Positions 51,561-63,323 of a DNA stretch of 64,000 bases are shown here, piece after piece (within the stretch, counting starts at the first letter, position 1; every line of letters begins with the position of its first letter). The stretch comes from Litorivicinus lipolyticus (GTDB taxonomy: Bacteria; Pseudomonadota; Gammaproteobacteria; Pseudomonadales; Litorivicinaceae). The position numbers and the translations under genes were made by a program. The stretch is taken from positions 992,001-1,056,000 of the forward strand of contig NZ_CP045871.1 of NCBI RefSeq assembly GCF_009650135.1, written 5' to 3'. The notes under the pieces are model-generated. The model worked only from the letters and a program-made list of their open reading frames with translations, did no database searches and had not been told where the DNA came from.

Positions 51561-52741
51561 TTGAGTGGGGATTGTTGGGTGCCTTGACGGTGCTGGTGTT
51601 TTGGACGGTGTGGCGGGCTCATTTTACGACCCTTGGCGCGGATGACGTCAGTTCGATGGCGGCGGCCCGCGTGATCTGGCAAAACCGGCTGGCGGACTTG
51701 AAGCAACGTCGGGACGAGTTGACGCCGCGCCGCTATGCGCTGGAGCTGGATCGGATTCGTGCTGGCGTGCTGGCGGATTCTGGTGACGGCGAACGTGTCG
51801 ACGCTCAGGGCCCCAAAGTGGTGGCCTTGGCACTGTCGTTGGTGGCAGTGTTTGGGGCGACCTTGTGGGGTTACCAGCAGTTCGGTGGTATGAACCAAGT
51901 GCGTTACACCTTGGATGGCCAAGCGCTGCAAGGTGAATTGGACCGCGCCGAGAGCTTAGAGCAGGCGATTGGGCTTGTTGAAGACAGCCTGAATCGGTTT
52001 GATTCGCCGGAACGTTACTTTTTATTGGGCCAGTTGCACGAGCAGGGCGGCGCGTTGGCGGACGCCCATCGGCAGTTTTCGCGGGCGCGCGAGTTGGCCG
52101 AATTGGATGTCCAGTATGAGCCCGTGCTAAGTGAGTTTTTGGCCTGGGAAGCGCAGACATTGTTGTTCTCGGATCGGGACCAAGTCGAACGCGTGGCGGC
52201 GCTGGCTGAACGCGCGCTGACCCTGAATGCCGAGGAAACGGTCGCGCTGGGTGTGATGGGTGTGCTGGGGTTCGAGCTGCGCGATTTTGAAATGGCGGCC
52301 GAGTATTGGCAGCGGTTATTAGCGCTGACGCCGGCGGATTCGCCGGATCGCGCGGTCATCGCCCAGGGTTTGGCGGCGGCGCGTGAAGCGCTCGGTCAAG
52401 GCGGACCCTCGCTAAAACTGGTGATTGAACGGCAGCCGGAATTGGTCGTGGACCCGAATACACCGGTCTTTGTGTATGCCCGGATGGCACCGGATCAGCC
52501 GGCGCCGTTGGTTGTGGCGCGCGTTCGCTTCGGCGACTTGCCAACTCGTTTGGTATTGACTGACGAGATGCGCATGGGACCGATGGGCGGGCTGGCGGGT
52601 AACGACCGCGTTGAGGTCGTCGCACGCGTTGCGCTGGGCGGCACAGTTGCGCCCCAGGCCGGGGATTGGCAGGGCTCTGTGGCGGATGTCGAGATTGCGG
52701 CGGACACCGTCACCCGGGTCGTAATCGATACGCCGCTGTAA
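51557..52741 (+). CDS. ccmI: Apocytochrome c chaperone CcmI
   Basis: The product is 394 residues. Two membrane helices (about 2-18 and 92-110) flank a loop with RVIWQNRLADLKQRRDELTP, typical of CcmI. A TPR domain lies at about 140-270. A C-terminal beta-rich domain follows (about 285-394, TPVFVYARMAPDQPAPLVVARV). It captures the C-terminus of apocytochromes for the CcmF-CcmH lyase. It is the last ccm gene; 133 bp separate it from zipA. Confidence 0.9.
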   Translation: MIEWGLLGALTVLVFWTVWRAHFTTLGADDVSSMAAARVIWQNRLADLKQRRDELTPRRYALELDRIRAGVLADSGDGERVDAQGPKVVALALSLVAVFGATLWGYQQFGGMNQVRYTLDGQALQGELDRAESLEQAIGLVEDSLNRFDSPERYFLLGQLHEQGGALADAHRQFSRARELAELDVQYEPVLSEFLAWEAQTLLFSDRDQVERVAALAERALTLNAEETVALGVMGVLGFELRDFEMAAEYWQRLLALTPADSPDRAVIAQGLAAAREALGQGGPSLKLVIERQPELVVDPNTPVFVYARMAPDQPAPLVVARVRFGDLPTRLVLTDEMRMGPMGGLAGNDRVEVVARVALGGTVAPQAGDWQGSVADVEIAADTVTRVVIDTPL

Positions 52742-52801
52742 GTTAATTGCACCGGAATTTGCCAGTCCGGGTAACACAGCGGCGGTTTTGACGGTGATGG
52801 G

Positions 52802-52810
52802 TGTTACTAT
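52802..52810 (+). promoter_or_regulatory. Candidate extended -10 promoter of zipA-ligA
   Basis: TG-T-TACTAT forms an extended -10 element 65 bp before the zipA start. No convincing -35 is present, which extended -10 promoters tolerate. The remaining 133-bp gap after ccmI shows no gene and no trace of smc. Confidence 0.4.
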
Positions 52811-52874
52811 CAACACGCTATCGAACCGGCGGTTTGGTTCGTGACAATGGTGGCGCGGGACTAGGAGACAGGCG

Positions 52875-56390
<3,516 letters not shown>

Positions 56391-56394
<4 letters not shown>

Positions 56395-57956
56395 AGCTGG
56401 TTGCGTTTCAACGCACGGATTAAAAACCGCGCCGGCGTCAGGTGCTCAAATAGACCCTTGGCAATTGGCAACGGCTCTCCGGTCAGGTCTGCCGCCACCA
56501 GGTCGGCACACAAGGGCGTACTGGTCAGCCCACGACTGCCGTGACCCACATTGACTGCAATGCGTCGCCACCCCTGCATCGGGTGCGGCGGTCGCCACTT
56601 GGCGTCGGTGCGTAATTTAGCCAACCCTTGAATCCAATCATCGTCCGGCAAACGGCCAACGATCGGCAGGTAATCCGGGCTGGCACAGCGAACCGATGCG
56701 CGTGAGGCTCCGGGCTTGCCAGGGTCGCCTAACTCAACCAGTTCGCGCACCCGCCGATCATTGTCGGCATCGTCTTCGGCGCGCAAATCTGTGCCGTCAT
56801 CCTTGGGGTTGAAGCTGGCGCCAAAGCTCATGTAGCCATCCGCCGCAGCCGGGGTCAGGTAGCCCTCGCCGCAAACGGCACTGGTGACCGCCTGGTCAGC
56901 CCGGCGTCGACTGATTTGACCGCGCACAGCTTGGACCCGCAGCCAGTCCGGCGCGAATTGCCGGACTGCGGTGGCATTCGCCAGTACAACGGCGTCGACC
57001 GAGTAATCGCCCCCGTCAGTGGTGATTACGATGCCGTCGTCGTGCTCGCGGATGTCCAGTGCCGTGAGTGCCTGGCAGTCCAGTCGAGCGGCCTCGGATT
57101 TGACCCGTTCGGCGACTTCCATCCAGCCGGATTGCGGCCAAAACAAACCGCCTAATCGAGCGCGTTGACCGAGCTGAACGCTGGCCTGGTCGGCGTCCAT
57201 AAAACGGACCTGCTCGGGCGGCCGTTTGATGGCGGCCATTAAGGTCTGTAATTTAGGGATTTGATCCGCGTGCTCGGCCATGCAAAACAGGCCGCTGGGA
57301 TGGAAATGCGGGCATTCACGATAGCTACGCAGGGCGTGTTCAAAGGCCTGTAGCCAAAACAACGAGGCGGGTGTCGGTTCGCGTTGTGGCGCGATATACA
57401 ACATGCCCTGGGCGTTGCCGCTGGCGCCGCTGGCCGGCGCCGGGTCCATTAGCACGACCTGGGCACCGCGCCGGCGCAAGGCATCGGCGGTTTGCGTGCC
57501 ACTGAGGCCGGCGCCGATCACGGCCACACGCTGGGCGCCGTGGGCTAACGGACGGGTAAAATGTCGCAGCGGTTGAATAACCTCAGGTTGCGGCCCCCAC
57601 CAGCCGTCGACATAACCGTCGAAGCTGTGCCAGGGCTGCTGGATAATTAGGTGTAGCTCGACCACGCCGATGATGATTCGGTGATGCCCGGGGCTGGGAT
57701 AGGGGAAGTCACTCAGCAAGTGCGCCAGTGCCGGATACGCGGCTTGGAGGGCCTGGCGTGTGGGGCAGTGGTCGCTGCGGCTGACGACAATCAGTCGGCG
57801 CGACGGTGGCGCGGCTAGCAGGGCCAGCCATTCAGCGCCGTCGCCAAAATCCGCTAGGCCCAAACAATCGATGCCGTACAGGTCCGGCGGCGTAATCCGA
57901 GTCAGGTCCGCGGCGTCAACGACAGCGCGTACCTGAGGGTCGGGGTAGGGCGTCAA
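56391..57956 (-). CDS. mnmC: MnmC tRNA-modification protein: intact FAD oxidoreductase domain, reduced methyltransferase domain
   Basis: The product is 521 residues, against 668 in E. coli. The C-terminal part from residue ~142 is the MnmC1 FAD oxidoreductase (GAGLSG 148-153, MDPAPASGASGNAQGMLY, VNVGHGSRGLTSTPL), which converts cmnm5U34 to nm5U34. The N-terminal ~140 residues still align with MnmC2 (YPALAHLL, FPYPSPGHHR, FDGYVDGWWGPQPEV). However, the SAM motif FGTGLNFL has become FGDGAEWL and about 60 residues before the FAD domain are gone. Methylation to mnm5U is therefore doubtful. TTG 57956 overlaps the stop of the SH3 gene. Confidence 0.88.
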
Positions 57957-58624
57957 AACCAGTTGCTGGACTGGCGTTTGCGCCGCAGTGAGGGCAGTAG
58001 CAGCCCCAGCAAGATACCGGCAAAGACCAAGCCGGCGCCGAGCAACATGAAGGTTTTGTCCTTGTCGTCACGCAGCGTTAAGTTCTCGCTTTGCAGCAGC
58101 GATGACTCGTCTTCCAGTTGCTGGACGCGCTCACGCAAGTCGGTGTTGGCGCTGTTGATGGCGATGACATTGGACGACACCCGGGTCAACTCACTCAGTT
58201 CCGCCGACACTGACGCCAGCTCTTGCTGGGCGGCGTTGCGCTCAGCGGTCACCGATTCCAGTGATTCGCGCAGATCAGCAATCCGTTTGGAGCCGTTTTG
58301 GGCGTCGTTCAAGACTTGGGTGAGTTGGGTCTGGACTTCGACTAAGCGCTTGGAGGCAGTAGGCTCGGACTCTAGGTAACGCGAGAGTATGTAACCCTCG
58401 CGGCCTTGACCGTCACGAATGAGGCTGTAACCGGACGCGGCGTTGCGGCTGCGGACGTCAATTTCGGATCCGGAATCCAAGAACCGTAGGATGCGATATT
58501 CGTTGCTTTCGCCACTGCGAATAGGCACTTCGAGTTTATCCGTAACCCAGCGGGTTTCTGCCTGCGCGATGGATGGCACGGCCAGCGCGGTGATTACCGC
58601 AAACGAACGGCATAAGCTGCGCAT
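57953..58624 (-). CDS. TIGR04211-family SH3 and coiled-coil membrane protein
   Basis: The product is 223 residues. A signal peptide ends AQA (about residue 23). A bacterial SH3 domain (about 25-90, VTDKLEVPIRSGESNEYRIL) is followed by a coiled coil (about 95-185), one membrane helix near the C-terminus (MLLGAGLVFAGILLGLLLP) and a basic tail. ATG 58624 is preferred; an upstream in-frame extension covers yciI and has no signal peptide. The family resembles E. coli YgiM and is probably linked to the envelope. It overlaps yciI by 1 bp and mnmC by 4 bp. Confidence 0.88.
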   Translation of the reverse strand: MRSLCRSFAVITALAVPSIAQAETRWVTDKLEVPIRSGESNEYRILRFLDSGSEIDVRSRNAASGYSLIRDGQGREGYILSRYLESEPTASKRLVEVQTQLTQVLNDAQNGSKRIADLRESLESVTAERNAAQQELASVSAELSELTRVSSNVIAINSANTDLRERVQQLEDESSLLQSENLTLRDDKDKTFMLLGAGLVFAGILLGLLLPSLRRKRQSSNWF

Positions 58625-58923
58625 TAGGGCAGAACCTTGCGGTAGGGCTTGACCACCACGTTGGCGTAGACGCCTCCGTCGACGTACGGGTCCGAATCCG
58701 CCCACGCTTGGGCGTCGGCCAGGGTTTCGAACTCAGCAATTACCACGGAGCCCGTGAAGCCAGCTTCGCCCGGGTCATCCGACTCGATCGCGGGGTTCGG
58801 ACCGGCTAACACCAGTCGACCTTCGTTGTTGAGGGTCTGAAGACGCGCGACGTGCGCGGGGCGGGCGGCTTTTCGGCCTTCGAGTGAATTCGGGTGGTCG
58901 GTGCCGACAATAGAAAACAACAT
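58624..58923 (-). CDS. yciI: YciI-like protein
   Basis: The 99-residue dimeric ferredoxin-like protein of the YciI family contains [22 protein letters not shown] with the conserved His, and [12 protein letters not shown] with the conserved Asp. The biochemical role in gammaproteobacteria is not established. It lies 2 bp after yciB and overlaps the SH3 gene, forming the run yciB-yciI-SH3-mnmC. Confidence 0.94.
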   Translation of the reverse strand: MLFSIVGTDHPNSLEGRKAARPAHVARLQTLNNEGRLVLAGPNPAIESDDPGEAGFTGSVVIAEFETLADAQAWADSDPYVDGGVYANVVVKPYRKVLP

Positions 58924-58925
58924 GG

Positions 58926-59474
58926 TTAATCCTTGTTAAATGATTCAGGCGCAACGCGGGACATCCACACGCCTTGGAGCACGATAAATACGAGGGTCAA
59001 GCCGAGCATCCCGAACAACTTGAAGTTAACCCAGGTGTCTTCGGAAAACTGGTACGCGACTACCAAATTGGTCGCGCCAGATAGGATAAAAAACATTACC
59101 CAGGCACGGTTAAGTTTGATCCATAGGGCATCGGGTAGCGTCATTGCGGATCCCATCAGGCGTTTAACCACCGGAATCCCACCCATAACGAATTCACTGG
59201 CGACAAAGGCGATAGCAAATAAGCCGTTGACCAATGTTGGCTTCCAAATGATGAAAATCGGGTCGTTGAGGTAGACCGTGGCGCCACCTAGTACCACTAC
59301 CAATCCGAGTGTGACCAGCGGCATGGGTTCTAGGGTGCGCGTTTTAAAGTAACCAAAGGCGACCTGGGCGATGGTGGCGGGGATCAGCACCAAGGTTGCG
59401 GTGATTAAATCGCCGGTCCATTTGTAGGTCGCAAAGAAAAGAACAATCGGCAAAAAATCGAGCAACAGTTTCAC
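58926..59474 (-). CDS. yciB: Inner-membrane septation-type protein YciB (IspA/IspZ)
   Basis: The 182-residue protein has five or six membrane helices. The conserved start [18 protein letters not shown] and the [19 protein letters not shown] segment mark YciB. It is linked to cell-envelope synthesis and cell length maintenance in enterics. The start is GTG 59474. It is divergent from yciO (61 bp). On the minus strand TATGAT (59505-59510) could serve as a -10. Confidence 0.93.
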   Translation of the reverse strand: MKLLLDFLPIVLFFATYKWTGDLITATLVLIPATIAQVAFGYFKTRTLEPMPLVTLGLVVVLGGATVYLNDPIFIIWKPTLVNGLFAIAFVASEFVMGGIPVVKRLMGSAMTLPDALWIKLNRAWVMFFILSGATNLVVAYQFSEDTWVNFKLFGMLGLTLVFIVLQGVWMSRVAPESFNKD

Positions 59475-59535
59475 AACGCATCCGCTTTGGTTTAGGAGTG
59501 TGGCATCATAACGGTTAGTAGACGTCGAGGTAAGT

Positions 59536-60156
59536 TTGACTCAATTTTTTCACATACACCCTGACAATCCGCAGAGCCGGCTTGTCAAGCAAGCGGCTGA
59601 GCGATTGCGTGACGGCGGGGTTGCCGTGGTCCCGACGGATTCGGCCTACGCCTTGGCCTGTGCGCTGGAAAACAAGACTGGCGTAGAGCGTGTGCGCCAA
59701 ATTCGTCGCCTCGATGACAAACACAACTTCACCCTGTTGTGTCGCGACCTGTCCGAGATATCGACCTTTGCGCGAATCACCAACGTTGAATTCCGGTTGC
59801 TCAAAAATCACACGCCCGGGCCTTACACCTTTATTTTGAATGCCAGTCGCGAAGTGCCTCGGCGACTGATGCACCCCAAGCGTCGGACCATCGGCATTCG
59901 TGTGCCGGAGGACAAGGTGCTGCGCGCGCTGCTGGATGAGTTGGGCGAGCCACTGATGAGCTCGAGCCTAATTCTGCCGGGTGAAACGCTACCGATGACG
60001 GACCCGTGGGAAATTGAATCGACCATTGGTCATGCAGTCGACTTGATACTGGATGGCGGCTTCCGCGGGCTCGAACCGACCACCGTAATTGATCTGACTG
60101 GCGAGGCGGCCGAAATCGTCCGCCAGGGTGCTGGCGACGCCAGCGTTTTTGAATAA
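59536..60156 (+). CDS. yciO: YciO (Sua5/YrdC/YciO family)
   Basis: The 206-residue protein has the YrdC-like fold with GGVAVVPTDSAYALAC and KHNFTLLCRDLSEIS. It ends TVIDLTGEAAEIVRQGAGD. YciO proteins are relatives of the threonylcarbamoyl-AMP synthase TsaC, with weaker or different activity. The start is TTG 59536 with GAGG at 59527-59530. It is followed after 17 bp by trpS. In Pseudomonas relatives yciO also precedes trpS. Confidence 0.92.
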   Translation: MTQFFHIHPDNPQSRLVKQAAERLRDGGVAVVPTDSAYALACALENKTGVERVRQIRRLDDKHNFTLLCRDLSEISTFARITNVEFRLLKNHTPGPYTFILNASREVPRRLMHPKRRTIGIRVPEDKVLRALLDELGEPLMSSSLILPGETLPMTDPWEIESTIGHAVDLILDGGFRGLEPTTVIDLTGEAAEIVRQGAGDASVFE

Positions 60157-60173
60157 ATGAAAAGGAACCACTT

Positions 60174-61391
60174 TTGAGCAGGGTTGAAACCGATCACCGT
60201 GTGCTATCGGGCATGCGTCCCACTGGGCGTTTACATTTGGGCCATTACCACGGTGTATTAAAGAACTGGACTCGACTTCAGCACGAATACGATTGCTTCT
60301 TTTTCGTCGCCGACTGGCACGCCTTGACCACCCACTACGAAGACCCACGCGTCATTAAGGATGCGACCTTCAACATGGTCGTGGATTGGTTGGCGGCCGG
60401 CGTTAGTCCGTCCAGCGCCACGCTGTTTGTCCAGTCGCGTGTGCCCGAGCACGCCGAGTTGCATTTGCTGCTGTCGATGATTACGCCGCTGGGGTGGCTC
60501 GAACGGGTGCCGACCTATAAAGACCAGCAAGAAAAACTGAAAGAAAAAGACCTCGCCACCTATGGCTTCTTGGGCTATCCGTTGCTGCAAAGCGCGGACA
60601 TTTTGATGTACCGAGCCGGCCACGTGCCGGTCGGTGCCGACCAGGTCGCTCACATCGAGATTACCCGCGAGGTCGCTCGCCGATTTAACCACCTGTACGG
60701 CCGTGAACCCGATTTCGAGGCCTTGGCCGAGGCGGCGATCAGCAAAATGGGCAAAAAGCCGGGCAAGCTGTACCGTAACTTGCGCAAGGCCTACCTGGAA
60801 ACCGGCGACACCGAAGCGGTCGAAACCGCCAAGGCGCTGCTTAAAGAGCAGCAAAACATCAGTTTGGCGGATCGCGAGCGTCTGTTTGGTTACCTCGAGG
60901 GCACCGGCAAGGTGATTTTGCCGGAGCCGCAGGCGCTGCTGACCGAAGAAGCTAAAATGCCGGGCATCGACGGCCAAAAAATGTCTAAAAGCTACAATAA
61001 CTTTATTGAGCTGCGCGAAGATCCGGATAGCGTGTCGATGAAGATCCGCAAAATGCCGACCGACACCAACCGGGTCCGGCTGACCGATGTCGGCGACCCG
61101 AATAAATGCCCGGTGTTTGAACTGCATAAGGTTTACAGCGACGACGACCGCCTAAAGTGGGTGGTGGATGGCTGCACCAGTGCCGGCATTGGCTGTTTGG
61201 ATTGTAAGAAGCCGGTGATTGACGCGATCATTGCTGAGCAAGCCCCCTTCATCGAACGTGGCGCTCAGTACGAATCGGACCCGGATTTGGTCAAGGGCGT
61301 GATTGCCGAGGGTTGTGAACGCGCCCAGGAAGCCGCCCGCGCGACCTTAGAAGAAGTTCGCGAAGCCATGGGAATAAGTTGGCGCAGTTGA
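60174..61391 (+). CDS. trpS: Tryptophanyl-tRNA synthetase
   Basis: The 405-residue class I synthetase has the HIGH-type motif HLGHY at 21-25 and KMSKS at 269-273. It is about 70 residues longer than E. coli TrpS because of an insertion between roughly 185 and 255 (PDFEALAEAAISKMGKKPGKL...). A similar longer form is known in Pseudomonas. The start is TTG 60174, with AAGGA 7 bp upstream; a later Met would cut into the fold. A terminator-like hairpin lies 70 bp downstream. Confidence 0.96.
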   Translation: MSRVETDHRVLSGMRPTGRLHLGHYHGVLKNWTRLQHEYDCFFFVADWHALTTHYEDPRVIKDATFNMVVDWLAAGVSPSSATLFVQSRVPEHAELHLLLSMITPLGWLERVPTYKDQQEKLKEKDLATYGFLGYPLLQSADILMYRAGHVPVGADQVAHIEITREVARRFNHLYGREPDFEALAEAAISKMGKKPGKLYRNLRKAYLETGDTEAVETAKALLKEQQNISLADRERLFGYLEGTGKVILPEPQALLTEEAKMPGIDGQKMSKSYNNFIELREDPDSVSMKIRKMPTDTNRVRLTDVGDPNKCPVFELHKVYSDDDRLKWVVDGCTSAGIGCLDCKKPVIDAIIAEQAPFIERGAQYESDPDLVKGVIAEGCERAQEAARATLEEVREAMGISWRS

Positions 61392-61420
61392 AAGCCGGCC
61401 GCGCAGCGGCGGGCTGATTC

Positions 61421-61429
61421 TGGCATGAT
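61421..61429 (+). promoter_or_regulatory. Candidate extended -10 element for rluB
   Basis: TGG-CATGAT resembles an extended -10 (TGN plus 5 of 6). It would start transcription near 61436 and place three hairpins in the leader. Confidence 0.3.
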
Positions 61430-61460
61430 GCTCGGCGCTCAGTGGAGTGCTGACGCAACC

Positions 61461-61485
61461 GGCGGCTGTTTGCCGCCACCTTTTT
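61461..61485 (+). terminator. Terminator-like hairpin between trpS and rluB
   Basis: GGCGGC (61461-61466) pairs with GCCGCC (61472-61477), then ACC and five T (61481-61485). Two further stems follow: CCACCC/GGGTGG (61491-61503) and GGCCGTG/CACGGCC (61507-61521), just before the rluB Shine-Dalgarno. Confidence 0.5.
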
Positions 61486-61534
61486 AAACGCCACCCAGGG
61501 TGGCATGGCCGTGTCACGGCCAGCACGGAGTCCA

Positions 61535-62359
61535 ATGAAGGAACGAATTCATAAAGTTTTAGCGCGCGCAGGTGTTGGCTCGCGTCGCGGTATTGAACAG
61601 CTAATCAAAGAAAACCGCGTCAAGGTTAACGGTAAAGCGGCGACCATCGGGGACAGCCTGGAGCGCGGTGATACCGTGCGCATCGACGGCAAACCGGTCA
61701 AGGTTGAAACGGCCTTTACCCAATTCCGCCGCGTTATTGCCTACCACAAGCCCGAAGGTGAAGTGTGCACCGCGTCGGACCCGGAAGGGCGCCCGACGGT
61801 GTTCGATCGACTGCCCGATCCAGGCCAAGGCCGCTGGATCATGGTCGGACGTTTGGACGTCAACACCTGTGGTTTGTTGTTATTTACCACCGACGGTGAT
61901 TTGGCCCATAAGCTAATGCACCCCTCAAGTCAGGTTGACCGTGAATACGCGGTTCGTGTGCGCGGTCACGTCGGTGACGAAATGATTAACCGCCTCAAAA
62001 CTGGCGTCGAACTCGAAGATGGACCGGCCAAGTTTACCGACATTCAGCCCTCGCTGGAGGACGGCGACGGTCAGAACCACTGGTACTACTGTGTTCTGAT
62101 GGAAGGGCGGCACCGTGAAGCTCGGCGCCTGTGGGACAGCCAGGGCGTCACTGTGTCGCGCCTGCGTCGCGTGCGTTACGGTTGCATCTTCTTGCCCAAA
62201 CGCCTGCGCTCGGGTCGTTGGGAAGAGTTGGACCAGCGTAGCTGCAACGACCTCGCCGATTCGGTTGGCGTCGAACGGGCCGCCGTGCCGCAAAAGACCC
62301 CGGATCAGCTGATCAAAGAACGCCGCGTCAGCAAAAAACGCGTCCGCATCAAGCGATAA
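61535..62359 (+). CDS. rluB: 23S rRNA pseudouridine 2605 synthase RluB
   Basis: The 274-residue enzyme has an N-terminal S4 RNA-binding domain (1-60, ERIHKVLARAGVGSRR). The catalytic domain carries the active aspartate Asp108 in GRLDVNTCGLLLFTTDG, followed by HREARRLWDSQG. ATG 61535 with GGAG upstream is preferred over an earlier in-frame start. The C-terminal tail is basic (KKRVRIKR). RluF or RluE could look similar, but the S4 domain and GRLDVNTCGLLLFT favour RluB. It overlaps the convergent cyclase gene by 11 bp. Confidence 0.92.
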   Translation: MKERIHKVLARAGVGSRRGIEQLIKENRVKVNGKAATIGDSLERGDTVRIDGKPVKVETAFTQFRRVIAYHKPEGEVCTASDPEGRPTVFDRLPDPGQGRWIMVGRLDVNTCGLLLFTTDGDLAHKLMHPSSQVDREYAVRVRGHVGDEMINRLKTGVELEDGPAKFTDIQPSLEDGDGQNHWYYCVLMEGRHREARRLWDSQGVTVSRLRRVRYGCIFLPKRLRSGRWEELDQRSCNDLADSVGVERAAVPQKTPDQLIKERRVSKKRVRIKR

Positions 62360-63134
62360 AGGCCTGGCAGGTCTGGTTGCGGCCGCGATCTTTGGCCGCA
62401 TACAGGGCTTTGTCAGCCTGATCGATCAAGGCGCTCAGGTCGCAGTCGCCATAAGCGACGCCGGCACTGGCGCTGATTGCGCAGCGGATCCCGGCCAGCC
62501 CGAGGGTGCCGCTAATCTGGCCGCGTAACCGCTCGGCAATGGCCATCACGTCATCCCCGGCGTGCACGCTCATCACCACCAAAAACTCCTCACCACCCCA
62601 GCGATAGGCACAGTCACCGGCGCGCAAATGCCGTTGCAGGCGCTTGGCGACGTGGACCAAAACTTTGTCGCCTGCGCAATGGCCATAGCGGTCGTTGACC
62701 TGTTTGAAGTGGTCCAAATCCAGCAGCATGGCGACCCGAAAGTCACCACGATGGGTGTGTTGGTGAAAGGCGCGGCGGTTTGCCAGGCCCGTTAAAGGAT
62801 CGATGTTGGCGGCATGCTCGGCGCGTGCCAACCGCACCGTGTAGGCAATCGCCATGGATACCGTCTCACCCAGCCGTGCCAGCGCGCTACCCGTGCCGGG
62901 GCCGTAAAGGATCAGTTCAGCGATGTCTTCGCCTTGCCAGGTGATAGGCAGGCAGTCGCGGCGTAGCCGTCGGTCGCCGACATGCCAGCTGGGCAGGTCG
63001 CGGGTCCGCAAGCTGGCCCCAACGTAGCCGTCGCCGGCGCACAGTTCTAACACACGCGTCAGCAGCGACTGCGGCTCCAGTGTTTCCAGTAGGTACATCT
63101 GTGCGTTCTGTGTGCGGGGTTGTAACGAGTGCAT
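62349..63134 (-). CDS. Diguanylate cyclase (GGDEF domain)
   Basis: The product is 261 residues. A short N-terminal sensory region (1-100, no membrane helix) leads to a complete GGDEF domain beginning ANIDPLTGLANRRAF. Metal-binding residues lie in LLDLDHFKQVND and the active loop is RWGGEEF. It should make c-di-GMP from GTP. I see no RxxD inhibitory site directly before GGEEF. ATG 63134 has AGAGGA 6 bp upstream; longer frames have no support. The 189-bp leader side contains two hairpins and no gene. Confidence 0.92.
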   Translation of the reverse strand: MHSLQPRTQNAQMYLLETLEPQSLLTRVLELCAGDGYVGASLRTRDLPSWHVGDRRLRRDCLPITWQGEDIAELILYGPGTGSALARLGETVSMAIAYTVRLARAEHAANIDPLTGLANRRAFHQHTHRGDFRVAMLLDLDHFKQVNDRYGHCAGDKVLVHVAKRLQRHLRAGDCAYRWGGEEFLVVMSVHAGDDVMAIAERLRGQISGTLGLAGIRCAISASAGVAYGDCDLSALIDQADKALYAAKDRGRNQTCQAFIA

Positions 63135-63323
63135 GGTGAATCCTCTGCGGTGCGTCAGATTCACACAGCAATGGCTGTGCCAAGGCCGGGTTCGCCGGCC
63201 GTACAATGAGTGATTAGGGTCATTATTGTGATCTGGTTTGCGTTTCGCCGGCGGCTTGGCGTGGGTTGGCGGTGGTTGGCAGCATCGTTTGCGGCCAACC
63301 ATTGCCGCCGTGTCAGAAAAGCG

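Noticed and set aside
60258..61127. 289-codon frame antisense to trpS
   Set aside because: The sense strand encodes a complete tryptophanyl-tRNA synthetase with both signature motifs; the antisense frame has no recognisable domain.
63135..63323. c-di-GMP-I riboswitch before the diguanylate cyclase
   Set aside because: CGCAAACC and CGCCAAGCC on the minus strand recall pieces of the motif, but the GGTAGGTAGC receptor and the order of elements are missing.
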